Shown: positions 1-10,827 of the stretch, piece after piece | Position numbering within the stretch: the stretch's first letter is position 1 | Layout of the letters: each line of letters begins with the position of its first letter | Assembly (NCBI GenBank): GCA_001949185.1 | Contig: BDGG01000004.1 | Location: 290,793 to 354,792, forward strand | From: Ramazzottius varieornatus | Taxonomy: Eukaryota > Tardigrada > Eutardigrada > Parachela > Ramazzottiidae | DNA length: 64,000 nucleotides | Reading direction: 5' to 3' | Notes under the pieces: generated by a model | Database searches by the model: none | The model's input: the letters and a program-made list of their open reading frames with translations, nothing else | Told to the model about the DNA's origin: nothing | Program-made: the position numbers and the translations under genes

Positions 1-140
1 CACTGGTCCGATCATGACCAGCGCTTACCCGGCGCCAAAGCGATTAATAGCACATATAGGTTGTAAATTACTCATTATAACCGAAAATGATATTTGATAA
101 CGGTAGACACAAACAAATATTCTCCTTGGAGTGTACAAAC

Positions 141-491
141 CTGTGCTGGCCTGCATAATCAGTGGAGTAGAATTATTTTCTTGGCCGACGTCCAGCAGTA
201 CCGGTCCAAAAGCTGTCACGTTCTGCGGCGTTGGGAAGGAGTGCGAAGGGACATCGGCCACACCGATACGCAAGTTCGAAGGTTGATGTCCGGTCAAGTC
301 CGTAGGAGAAGGTTCAACAGGCTCTGGAGAACGACCATAGGTAGAAGGACTGGCAGATTGAGCGTACGAGAAGGATGCTTCGGGGTGCGGAACAGGAGGA
401 AGAACGGGAGCGATGTGGTCGGTGGTCGGAAGAGAAACCTCAGGTTCCTCAGTGCGTGTGGCCAGTTCCTCTGTAAAAGTTTCAGGGTCGC
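141..491 (-). CDS. Putative Ser/Pro/Thr-rich exon of an unidentified gene
   Basis: On the minus strand an open stretch runs from a TTTCGTAG acceptor (exon from about 491) to a GTTTGTAC donor (exon end about 141). It encodes an acidic then Pro/Ser/Thr-rich peptide with no recognisable domain. Such composition is common in linkers of nuclear proteins. It may belong to the same gene as the chromodomain segment upstream on this strand, but the connecting exons could not be traced and the gene would continue past the left edge. A chance open stretch remains possible. Confidence 0.3.
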
Positions 492-850
492 CTACGAAAA
501 AATACTAATGTCAGCAACATCGGGTATAATCGAACTGTAGTTGAGATTGTTTCGGACAAAATGGAATGTCGAAAAATGAATCCGCGTGGAATTGTTATGC
601 CAAGTGGCGTAGGCTTTCGGCCAATAGCCAAGTAAACGTGCGCCACTTGGCAGTCCGGCAGTATTGTTTTCCCTACGTCGCGCAACCCCACGTATGGTGA
701 CAATGCAAAGGTGCGCCACTTAAGATAACTACCTGGGTAGAATCATTCACTGACACCTGAAATATTCTGCAAAAATAAGGTGATAGGCTACGCACCATAC
801 GGAAATAGTGGAAGGTCCGAGGGTGCAACGCGTATTTTCTTTCGGTTAAA

Positions 851-1010
851 CTAACGAACCAATTTCATACAGTGCCGAAGACCATAGGCTGGCTCCCACG
901 AGTCTTCTCCGGGGCAGTTTTTCCACTTGACGGAATAATGACGTATTCCGCCGTGGGATTTAGAAAACATAATTTCTTCGACCTCAAAAAGTTCATCCGG
1001 CACAGGAAGA
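851..1010 (-). CDS. Chromodomain-encoding segment
   Basis: Minus-strand translation gives a chromodomain-like segment: ELFEVEEIMFSKS, then RHYSVKWKNCPGEDSWEP and a closing C-M-K-L-V. This matches the family pattern (Y/F-EVEKI, YLVKWKG, WEP, C..LI), including two aromatic-cage positions, F in FEVEE and W in VKWK. The third position, the W of SWEP, is also aromatic. Chromodomains bind methylated histone tails in chromatin proteins and also occur at the end of some retrotransposon integrases. The frame reaches a stop three codons after the domain. The exon edges are unclear, and I cannot say whether this is a host gene or a transposon relic. Confidence 0.5.
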
Positions 1011-1918
1011 GAGATATTACGGCACGGGAAGAGAGATGGAGGAAATGGCCACACAGTGAAGCAGCAGGTCTGTGCGCCGGAATCGGGAGATACTCCCTCA
1101 AACACATGGAGCATTCAGGTTTTTCTCCCATTTCCAACAGTAACTAAAATCTTCCTGGTGTACATACAATACCCGAAGAATATTTCGTAATGGTCAGAAG
1201 TGATACAATAATATCTAGCGCTGAAACCTTACCAAATTCAGTGACAGATGAAAACTCATATGAGTGCACTAGCAACAGATGTTTGTCTGTCCGTTCGAAA
1301 TGCAAAGCGAGTTCGAAGAATGATTTATGGTCGTGTATCAACTCTTATCAAAACAACGCTTCTCCCTTCTCCCTTCTCCCTTCTTGCGGCCACGACGGCT
1401 ATTGTCTTTCGTAAGGCCACCGTCTTGCGTCTATAGCTAGCTATGGCCTTTCTTCTAACGGGATATGCGCATCACGCATATATCTCTGATGCCGTCGCGG
1501 TTGAACTAGCCATGGTGTATGACTGTCTCCTACAACTAGAGGACTGTCTGGTAGAAGTTCCAGTAGGCATAGTGCCGAGAGTTGCTGTGCGGTTCTCCAG
1601 TGTTTTGCTCGTGTAAGGCACAGGTAATGGCTACAAGATGGGTCAAGTTGAGCGCTATTATTGCATGAACTTGGGTAGCTCTTACTGCTATAATACTGTA
1701 GTTGACGTTTGGTAGTGCGTGATGCTTGAGCGTATCTGTATGCGGATACGGTTAAGATCAATTTAATTTCTCGATTTGACTCATACAGTGATCGTCATGT
1801 ACATAAGACGGTCGGACACTCAAACAACGGACAAACGGCCAAAGTATTGTAATATTACGGTACCTTCGGCGAAGTCTAGACGCAAAATTTTAATCAGGTA
1901 CCGAAAGAATTAATCTAA

Positions 1919-3232
1919 TTACGTTGTTCGGAAAATGTTAGCCGGCGGACTCACAACGAACAATGAATCGCTACCACCGAGTATGACCATCTGCTTTGTG
2001 ATGCTGGCAGTCTCCACCAAAACATAATCTCGCGATAATTGCACTTCGTAAACGTACTTGACTTTCACACATCTAATTTCGCAGAAATCTTTTTCATTGC
2101 GAAGCATTAAATTACCAAACATTAAGGTTTGCAGGACGGATCCGGTGTCCACTGATAGTATGGCCACTATTTGCTTGACGGCAATGACTTTCCCTGTCCT
2201 TTCAAAGACGATGCTTCCATTTCGGCAGGAAGTCTCGTTGTGTTTCCTTGTTCTTACCGGAATTCCTGCCTCAACCACTGCTCGTTTAAATAGATGAATT
2301 TTATCATCCGCCCATATGAAGCCGTGGTGGTCCGCGTATGCCACAACGGCTTGAGATATCCGCTTGGATGGAATCTTTTTTGAATTACCAATCAGCCGAC
2401 ATATTCCCGAAGGTCCTCTTGCGTAGAAAATGGACTCCGTCATCCCCATAATAGATCTGGCGGTACGTGTGACCATTTGAGGAACGGATTCATTGCTGAC
2501 TAGTTCTTCAACCATCACAGCGCATTCTGCTAGAGTGCGGAAGTGGTTCATTATGCTCTTCGTGGTGTTATTTAGGGCACGAATGCGCCGACCAATTACC
2601 TCAATCTCGTTCTCAGGTCCATAGCAGGAAACGTTCTGGAGAGGCCCATGAATTCTGAGGGAAAGAGCCAGGTGTTGAACCAGGTGAACCGAAAATTTCA
2701 TTTCCTGTTCTCCGAAATACCGTTCGAATTTCCGCAAAAACACGTTGCTCAGTCTGTCAACGATACTGATATCTTTTTCGGAAATGGAGTCTTGCGTGGA
2801 TAGCCATGCTATTCTACTGGCCAGACAGAGGATACTGTGGAAGTCTTCCGGGACTATGTCTTTCGTGACGTAAGGTGCGCCATGCTGGATGAAAAATCTT
2901 AGCTCGTGGGCTTTCATTTTCTTATAATGGGCGATGCTTCTTGTTTTTCTTGACTCGTGACCCGGAACCGCAATACTGAGCCATAAGGTGTCAATCTGTT
3001 TTATCTCACTTTTCGTTAGAATCAACACCTCCCCACCTTCCACTATCTGCCGCAGGAACCATCGAGACAAGCCTTCATCCAACATGTGCATGACGTCGAT
3101 GAAAAAGACGTTCACAGCATCCATCGTCGGCCAGTCGGTAACCAGTGAAGGTCTTCGGAGTCCTTTTGTTCGCCTTTCATCCAGCAGGTACTTTCGGCGT
3201 TCGGTCGAGAGGATACCCCACTGCGCAGTCAT
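1919..3232 (-). CDS. C-terminal tnp2-like transposase ORF (437 codons open)
   Basis: An uninterrupted minus-strand frame, open further upstream to about 3274, carries the C-terminal half of a tnp2-type transposase. Key marks are VFFIDVMHMLDEGLSRWFL near residue 43 (the family has a D-x-M-H-x-L-x-G-V motif) and FSVHLVQHLALSLRIHGP near residue 185, followed by an N-x-S-C-Y-G-P-E-N segment that matches the family's N-x-H-L-L-L-H-L and S-C-F block. This part would cut and join DNA in an active element. It shows no internal stop, unlike the upstream part, so it may be a recent insertion or a retained domestic copy. The Met at 3232 may be internal rather than the true start. Confidence 0.55.
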   Translation of the reverse strand: MTAQWGILSTERRKYLLDERRTKGLRRPSLVTDWPTMDAVNVFFIDVMHMLDEGLSRWFLRQIVEGGEVLILTKSEIKQIDTLWLSIAVPGHESRKTRSIAHYKKMKAHELRFFIQHGAPYVTKDIVPEDFHSILCLASRIAWLSTQDSISEKDISIVDRLSNVFLRKFERYFGEQEMKFSVHLVQHLALSLRIHGPLQNVSCYGPENEIEVIGRRIRALNNTTKSIMNHFRTLAECAVMVEELVSNESVPQMVTRTARSIMGMTESIFYARGPSGICRLIGNSKKIPSKRISQAVVAYADHHGFIWADDKIHLFKRAVVEAGIPVRTRKHNETSCRNGSIVFERTGKVIAVKQIVAILSVDTGSVLQTLMFGNLMLRNEKDFCEIRCVKVKYVYEVQLSRDYVLVETASITKQMVILGGSDSLFVVSPPANIFRTT

Positions 3233-4699
3233 GTCGACAAAATCTTGGTGGCTTTTTAATGCTCTTGGTGGCTTTCAATGTGCAATGCTTTCGCCCATTT
3301 AAGAAAAATGCATTTAGCATATTGAATCAGAATAGATTTTTGGGTTCAGAATATGACGTGCTTTATTTCTTCAGGTCGTGTTACCAACCTGCAGACAGTA
3401 GATACATCCCTGGCATGCGGAGTGAGACGAATGTCCATTTATGGCGGTGCGTTCCGGTGAATCAGAAAGGAAACCGTGGACGTACCCCGGAGAGTGATGT
3501 TCTTCGCCGAACGCATCAATCCAGTGTATTGGCAGGAAACGTGTTACTGTTCTCGTCCAGTTCTTGCAGCTGGAGGGTCAGGTTCATCAAGAAACACTCA
3601 CGATCTTTGGGGAGATCTTCCCCCACCCACACAGCCGCGAGGTGCTACACACAACGTCGGACCCGAAGCGGCAAATTTAGAATCTGGACGAATATCAGGT
3701 ACAACTTCTTCTTTGTGCTCTTGCTGAATTCTGCACCATCCGCGTGGAAGAGAAAAATTATGTGCGACCTTGGGATGTCCATTTGCTGAAATCGGCTTCC
3801 ATCGGTGACGTAACGCAAAATTCCAGGGACACGTTCTTGACGAGGATCCGCCAGCTTACCGTACTTGTGTAGCGCTTCTTCGGCGATATTCCGGATTGGG
3901 TCGATTACAAAATGGTTCCCGTCCTTGTCCACTATTTTTCGCTCCCAGTCAGTATCGCACAAATCACAGTGGTACAGGCAATGTTTTCCTTCACCAACTT
4001 CCCGCAAGACGTAACCGCATAGCTCGGTCTCCCACGTCTCGTTTGTCTTCTTTTTCACCTGGCGCTGGTAGGGGCAGATGTACACTATCTTCTCACAATG
4101 GTTTCTTTTGATGTGAAGCAGGCTCTTCAGTTATCTCGCGCTCTGGGGAAACTTCCTTTGTTTCTTTGGGTCTATTGGGCTCCGTTTCCCATCAATCACC
4201 ACAGCCATCACTTTTAGAAACTTGCCAAGCGTAGCGTTCGATATTCCGGTGCTTTTCGCCACATACAGTAACATACTGCAGACTTGGTTCAGCGTCTAGC
4301 CGTCATTCGGGTCATCTGATACCATCGGGACAAGCTCTGGTATATCTACAGAGAAGGAAGAAAGTGTTAGCTAGTGGTCACGATAAACATGAGTCTTGGT
4401 GTCAAATAAGTCAATTAATCACTTTTGATACCCTCATATGTTCTGTCCATGTCCAGCTGTCCCACGCTGCTGTCTATGGTCGTGTTCACAGCATCATTCC
4501 CCTCCTCTTCCTCTCCTTCTTCCGACAATTCTTGATCGACATGGGCTGGTGACAGCTGATCAGGATTGCACTCTTTCGATCGCGGTCGCTTGCGACCTGG
4601 GCTGCCCCGGTCCGTCCCTAATCGATTCTTCTGGCGTTTCGCTGCTGCAGCACACTTGGCTTTTAACCTGGAAATTCGGGTATTCTTCTGATACTCCAT
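1919..4699 (-). mobile_element. CACTA (En/Spm)-like element, transposase region, probably decayed
   Basis: Several minus-strand segments in order resemble the tnp2 transposase family of CACTA elements. There is a basic and acidic N-terminal part (about 4415-4699), a segment with LFHADGAEFSKSTKKKLY (about 3645-4085), one with AVWVGEDLPKD and a LSDSPERTAINGHSS core with a CQGCIYC pair (about 3400-3650), and a long C-terminal ORF. In tnp2 proteins these match the D-containing strand, the WxG segment, the D-P-A-R region and the zinc-like cysteines. Reading straight through meets a TAG at 4296-4298 and a TAA at 4131-4133, plus a frame change near 3530. Some of these could be introns. Terminal CACTA repeats were looked for and not found. 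Confidence 0.55.
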
Positions 4700-5016
4700 C
4701 TTTGGGGGTAAAGGAAACTCAGTTTCTTAAGAATGACCATAAACCATGTCGATACGGTCAATGACGTAATGCGGGTGTGGTTCTGTTCATTCTGCCTTTT
4801 TGCGTTCGTTGAAGTTTCTAGAAGTCACGGGTATTTGGACCGTGTGTGTCTAGAGTGGCAATGCCAAGTGTAGAGGGATAGTTTACGCACAGCCATAAAG
4901 CAGCGTTCAGTCAGAACAACCTGCAAGTTGCACATGGTGATGGTCGAAACCAACGGCTAAGTTTTCTTTCCTGGATTTAAATTATTTCATTCCTGTAATC
5001 CCCTGCTCACTCTACG
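4700..5016. other. Intergenic, putative shared upstream region
   Basis: This stretch lies between the minus-strand transposase N-terminus and the plus-strand BEN-like gene. No ORF with protein-like composition and no clear repeat were seen. If both genes are expressed it would hold divergent promoters, but no TATA box is evident by eye. Confidence 0.3.
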
Positions 5017-6750
5017 ATGGATTCTTCCAATCAGACTCGAAAGCGAAAACGGAGGGACTACAGGACATCGGATCCGGAATCTTCAGCGGTTGTACCGAAT
5101 TATTTCAAGACAGTGCTCAAAAACACGCACGATGGTGGATGTATGATTCTTCCCATTATCACCTTCAAACGGTATGACATCTTGCGACAAACGTATTTAC
5201 TGACTGTTCGTATTTTACAGACTGGGTTCTTTTCCACTACGACGATGGGAGTTACTACCTTCTGCCACCCACCAGCATCAGTGCGGACATTATTCTGCCG
5301 CAGTATCGGTTCATCGACGCTTTCAAAGGCAAGGAAATTATGGCCGATGGGATGAAAGTTCGTGTCTACTGGGACACTGCTCACCCTGTCGGAAAGGCAA
5401 CTGTCATTTCTGTGGACACTGACCAAGCCAGGGTGAACATGCTATTCACCACTCTCGAACAGACCGCAAAAGAGCGGGCGGCAAAGAATAAAGCGGTTTC
5501 ACTTGAAAGCGGGGACGAGTCAAGGATGGAATCTTTCGTCAACGAAGAGAGTGAGACAGAAGGATCGCAGATGTCAAATCGTCTCACTCGTGTCATGTTT
5601 CCTGCTGCCCAGTCGACCGAAAGAGAGGGTGTGAATGAATCCGGAAAAGAAGAGGAAGAACAAATTGATGCGGCTGACTTTGACGACGACACTTACAATA
5701 TCGATAACGATCCGGACAATCGTAAACGTACGGTGGTAGTCAGTTGTTATATTGTTCAGTTCATTCTAATCAAAATTAAGTTTAGGAATTCCAAAATCAA
5801 ACTCCTGAAAAGAAATCGGATTGGGCGTCTGGGTAGATTTTATTTCTAAACTGCAGGTGGTGGCTTCGCGGATGTCGATGACGAAGGCGACAGCATAGAT
5901 GGCTCACGCTCGTTGCACGGTACTGTATCCCGAGCGTTATTTTGGTTTGTGCATGGGAGGCGGTCGAACAAGAACAGCGAGGCTATGGACTAAGATTTCT
6001 TGACGATTTTGACAGGCGGCGGCACTGTATCAGCAGATGACACTCCAAGCTACTCCGAAGAAGAGCTAGCGGAGTTCCGAGCGAAACGAGATGAACATCG
6101 GAAAGAACTCCAAAGTAACGAAAACCTACTACGCATTCCCTTATTTTTATATTCAATTCATCTGGTTAAATTACCATTCACAGAGTTCGAGGCATTACTC
6201 AAGAAAACTGGCGAAATAGCTGCAATACGGAAGCCGAAGTTAGCAGGTAAGGAAAACGTCGGTTTTCAAAGTGCGATGGTATGGCATCAGATAGCATTCA
6301 CTAGTTGTTTATAATCGTAGTGCCTTTTGTCAACTGGTCATTCCTGCCAAAAGATACCAGAGCCGTCGACCGCAGAGTCTTCCAGCGACTGGATATCCAT
6401 GGGTCAAAGAAATGCGATATCTGGGTGAAACAGTCACTCTTCAAAGAGGCTGTGAAGAAGGCGAAGGACATGGACAGCTACGCACAGAAGTTGATGTGGA
6501 AGGCTCTGATTTCAGAGGAAGAGTTGATCGAAGTAGCAAAGCTGAAAATCAAGTGCGTAGGTTTCGCAAAGCTGTTCGGTACGGGCAACTTCGACGCGTT
6601 CTACGGTATGAAATCACTCCTCTTTCACTCTCCTTTACTTCTCTGCCGATTTCATCTGTCTTCGCAGCTAACTAGTGATTTTTTCTTATAGATCATGTAG
6701 TAAAGTATCGGAATTCAAAAGGTCAGCGCCGATGCCGGCAAGTGGAATAA
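5017..6750 (+). CDS. BEN-domain-like nuclear protein, 7 exons, about 386 aa
   Basis: Proposed exons are 5017-5134, 5221-5727, 5857-5919, 6016-6114, 6184-6246, 6354-6605 and 6692-6750, summing to 1161 nt. The N-terminus is basic (KRKRRDYR) and likely nuclear. Exon 2 encodes a small beta-rich module (WVLFHYDDGSYYLLPPTSI, then KVRVYWD) like the Tudor-like module at the start of many arthropod BEN proteins, followed by an acidic linker. The C-terminal part (DIWVKQSLFKEAVKKAKDMD, KALISEEELI) resembles the helical BEN fold used for DNA binding and repressor recruitment. BEN domains are divergent, so this rests on pattern rather than signature residues. The first donor (5134) was chosen because only that phase joins the frames. 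Confidence 0.5.
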
Positions 6751-7256
6751 TGAGATGACCACTGCGGGAGAAATGCGAAGGAAGTTCATCAGTTCTTTCG
6801 ATCGTAAAGTGCATCGCATTCTGAATAATACCAGCAGCACTGTCCAGTAAATTCTGAGCCACGTCGTCGTGTTTAACTTGTTAATGTTGAATCGTCCACT
6901 ACGTGCAATATTATCTTCCTGTTGATTTCACGTGTACCAGCGAACGCTACGTTCCAAACCGCCAGTAAAAGCGCACCAACAAGCTTCTGCAGTGCTATCT
7001 GTCGTTGATTACTCTCGTAGCACAATAATCATTGCGTACTATCATTCCCGGCAATGATCATTCCTTGTCGGGAAACTGTACGATGACTTTAGTATGAGCC
7101 AATGTCACTCAATATACAGATATCTGTTCAAGCTTTTGCATTGTAAAAGTCATCCGCCACTTTCGCTTTCGTCAACGTAGATAATTTTGTCTACGTTTAA
7201 CGAACATTTTTGTTAAGACTAATTCATCCACAAAATAGTCCGCTGGAAAATCTAAA
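6751..7256. other. Intergenic, nothing recognised
   Basis: AT-rich stretch after the BEN-like gene. It contains an inverted TCGTAGACAAAATTATCTACG-like motif (with GTAGATAATTTTGTCTAC near 7177-7194) that could fold into a short hairpin. No protein-like frame was seen. Confidence 0.3.
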
Positions 7257-7518
7257 ATGGCGTCATCCATGAGAGAAGTGATCGATAGGGAACGACGGTC
7301 AGTTTTCCAAACATTCGTTCGTGCTGTCCATTTGCTCCCCTCCGAACACTACACATATTCCTGTTTGTATGAAACGCAAGCAGGTCGATGCACAGGGCAA
7401 AGGTACGTGATGAGGTCGTGTTACTCTAGAGCAGAAAAGATTTCCGTGTGCAGTCCAGTGTAGTCGATCGTTTTGCCTTAGAATTACACGGAACAAAAAA
7501 GTCTCTTGTGTACCACAG

Positions 7519-7718
7519 GTCCAGTTGATTTTCGCAAATGTGCTTTCGCCACATCGGACGCCGCCATGGCATGCCAAGACAAGACGGAAGGGGACACAAC
7601 GTACAGGGAGTGTTATTGTAACAACGAGGACGGATGCAACGGTGCTTCCCATCAAACCTGGAGCGTCTCACTTATGCTGCGTTCACTACTACTATGCGTA
7701 GCTGATAAGCTGAGTTGA
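7519..7718 (+). CDS. Possible C-terminal exon of a Ly6/uPAR-like GPI-anchored protein
   Basis: After a TACCACAG acceptor the frame encodes a Cys-rich segment ending CYCNNEDGCNGA, then a hydrophobic tail (about 15 residues around SLMLRSLLLC) and a stop. The C-x-C-N-x-x-D-x-C-N ending followed by a hydrophobic tail is the usual end of three-finger Ly6 proteins anchored by GPI. A likely upstream exon (about 7257-7394) holds the SCLYETQAG segment. It joins in phase only through a weak GTCGAT donor, and no convincing signal peptide was found, so the gene model is incomplete. Confidence 0.35.
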
Positions 7719-8409
7719 TTATTGCAGTCATTCGAATTTTGTCGTTTCGGCTACTGTCCCACTACGGTTGGGCTGTCTGACAGTTACTTCTCGATTGTCA
7801 ATTTGATTTCGCTTTGGAACGTTTGACCTTTCGGGGCGTTTCCCTGGAGGTACATGCCACGTGATCGAGTATGACATTACAGCCATTTGAGTTACTGCAA
7901 TTGCCGTTCTGTGTTGGATACACATTACGGTCATTACCTACCAATACCATATCACAAACTACAGTAGGACATACTGCCTGCTTACGTGAAGTATGCACTA
8001 TGCACGTATACAGTCACACCTGCAGTTTCCTTCGTAAATTTCTTTTGGAACCTGTTTGACGTTTGTTTGCACGACATGATGACCGGACGAAGCTCACGGT
8101 GTGGAGCAACCCTGGAAAGTGGAGACACGTTATGGCTGTAAGAGGGTGAGCACAGCTTGTATAGCCGAAACGACAGCAGCACATTATTCAAACAGCCGTG
8201 AAATTCACGTGTTTTCGAACCGCCGAGTCTGTTTTTCCCGTTGTAGGTGATGACAGTACGGTACAGGACATTCGCCTGTCTCCTTACGGATTAATCTTCT
8301 ATTTAGAGCTCCAGTATGTGAAAGCCATGGATTATCTCTACCCCTAGGGATAATCTTGGAGTGCCTACGTGCAGTAACGTGCTGATCGGCTGTGAATCTG
8401 TGATCCACC

Positions 8410-10779
8410 ATGAGCCACTCTTTTCCATATTCCCTGCTTCCGCTCCTTTCTTTCCTGGTCTTTCATAAGCCCGTGATTTCTCTCAATAATGGCCTAGGTG
8501 AGTAGCACTAAACTATCCATGCGCTTACGATTCTTTTACTGTTACGCCAGGTTGGCCATGAATTCGAACTGGATGGACGATGACGACACGCGCGAGTTGA
8601 TCGAATATTAGTGCGTTGCTTACAGTTCTGACTCCTCCGATGGGATGGCTGGCCTGGGAACGTTTCCGATGCAACATTGACTGTGAAAATGATCCCGAAA
8701 ACTGTATCAGGTACTGTAAATCCTAACCTTATGGGATACTCGGATCGGAACCAAGGTTTCATTTTATAGTGAGAGATTATTCATGACAATGGCGAAGCGG
8801 ATCGCCGAGGATGGCTTTAAAGAAGCTGGATATGAATACATAATTATTGACGGTAAGAAAACTGACAATAGGCACAATCTGATTTTTTTTTGGAAATGCA
8901 AATTGTTGTTACATTATTCTTAGATTGCTGGATGACGACCAAAAGAGACAAGGACCGACGGTTGCAGTCCGACCCGGAGAGGTTCCCGCACGGGATCAAG
9001 TACATAGCCGACTACGTGGGTGGACTGTTCGAGACGAAGAACCCTGGCTGCTTATGACGGTGCTTATTTTAGCTGAAATGATCGTTCCAGGTCCATTCGC
9101 TGGGGCTGAAAATGGGGATATATCAGGACATAGGGACGAAAACGTGTATAGGATACCCCGGCAGTGAAGGCTTCGAAAAGATCGATGTTGACACTTTTGC
9201 GGAGTGGGAAGTCGACTACCTGAAGCTGGATGGCTGCTTCAAGGACTCCGCCTTATTTGACCGCGGTAGAAGATCGTCTGTCATTTTTTGATATCGCAAT
9301 AATTGTGTGTAAACGTAGAGAAAAGTGTGCTCCGTTGAATTGCAGCGTGCGCCATCTATAATTCCACGTCGAACGTCGAGATCGCTCGGCGATTAATTTC
9401 CTGTTTCATTCCAGATTATCCGATGGTCGGAAAACATCTGAACAACACCGGTCGCAAAATTGTCTATTCGTGCAGCTGGCCGGCTTATCAAGTGGAAAAG
9501 AAAATGATGGTACGCTTTCAAGAGGGTATGATGACTTTATGGAGCTTATCAGCCGGCTATTGTGCTTTTGTACTTTTCTAGACATCAAAACCAATTCGGG
9601 AATATTTGTGTAGGTAAACTGGACCGGTATACGAGAGAATTGTAATCTGTGGCGAAATTACGGGGACATTCAAGACTCCTACGAGTCCATTACGGATATC
9701 ATCCAATGGTATGCCATCAACCAAGATATGCTTATACCAATCGCCGGACCTGGCGCATGGAACGATCCGGACATGCTCATCATTGGCAACTACGGCTTGT
9801 CGTAAGTACGAGACGAAACGACACCGCACTTTTCCACGGACTGCTAGACGCATGCTGGACGATTGTTGTAGGTTGGTGCAAGCGAAATCACAGATGGCAC
9901 TATGGGCCATCATGGCCGCGCCTCTAATGATGTCCAATGATCTTCGGAATCTCCGTCCAGAGTTCAAGGAAATACTGCTCAACCGGGACATCATCGAAGT
10001 GGACCAAGATGCAATGGGTATTCAAGGCCGACAGATACTGTCGGCGATGCGGGGCTTTGGCATTGAAGTATGGCGACGCCCAGTTCTGCCGGTGAAAGAT
10101 GTGGGGAACGAAACGTGGGCTTCTTTCGCTGTCGGTATGTATCTCGTGAAATGAGCTTGGAAATAAAAAGTAATTTTTTCATTTTTTAAGTGGTGTGGAA
10201 TCGACGGGTCGATGGCACGCCATTCTACTTTCCGCAAAGACTGGGATTTTATGGTCTGACACACGCAAACGGTTACTACGTCAAGGAACTTTTCACGAAG
10301 AAGGACTACGGCCTGATGAAAGCTGACGATGAGCTGCCACTCTATGTGGAGCCTTCCGGTGGCGTGGTCATGTTCAAAGCAACGCTGGCCGTTGCTGACG
10401 GAAGCGTTGACGCACTACGGGTGAGTATCGAATCTCCAATGTCGGATGACCATGAAGTGTGGTGTTGTGAGAGGTGGAAAGCCAAATTAATTGGTGTTTC
10501 GCGTTTCAGAAGAGGAAAGAAGCGGAGCTGCTACGTGAAAGATTGCACCCACCGGTGAAGAGTATTCGCGGGCGCAAGTACGACAAATTCCCGGGAATGG
10601 CGCCGGGCGCCGACGATCTGGTTTCTGAAGAGGCTTCGGTGTTCTTCACGCTGTTAAAAGTCGTGTCTGTGATCTTAGTATTACTAGGGGTACTCCGAGT
10701 AGCTGGCTTTCGACCGAGCAACTTTGTTCGACTGGTGAGGCGAGTAACGGCCGTTGCCCGACGAGTTGTAATAGTATAG
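8410..10779 (+). CDS. NAGA: GH27 alpha-N-acetylgalactosaminidase-type glycosidase with C-terminal membrane tail
   Basis: Ten exons (8410-8497, 8626-8710, 8770-8852, 8924-9015, 9091-9265, 9415-9509, 9614-9801, 9872-10134, 10191-10420, 10510-10779) total 1569 nt, 522 aa. A signal peptide comes first, then [18 protein letters not shown], a very strong match to animal GLA/NAGA. The nucleophile Asp is in YLKLDGC and the acid/base Asp in WNDPDM. Family enzymes remove terminal alpha-GalNAc or alpha-Gal in lysosomes. The residues that set substrate choice read SCSWPAY, with Ser and Ala as in NAGA, where alpha-galactosidase A has Glu and Leu. After the beta domain, an extra segment of about 90 residues ends in a hydrophobic helix ([18 protein letters not shown]) and a basic tail, not found in the vertebrate enzymes. 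The last exon joins in phase. Confidence 0.9.
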
Positions 10780-10827
10780 CGGTCGCTGATGGTTTTTGAA
10801 TGGTTTCAAATACCGCTAAAGTAACCT

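Noticed and set aside
94-540. 148-codon plus frame at the left edge
   Set aside because: Arg/Gly-rich composition is typical of an antisense frame, and the minus strand has a better exon with splice signals.
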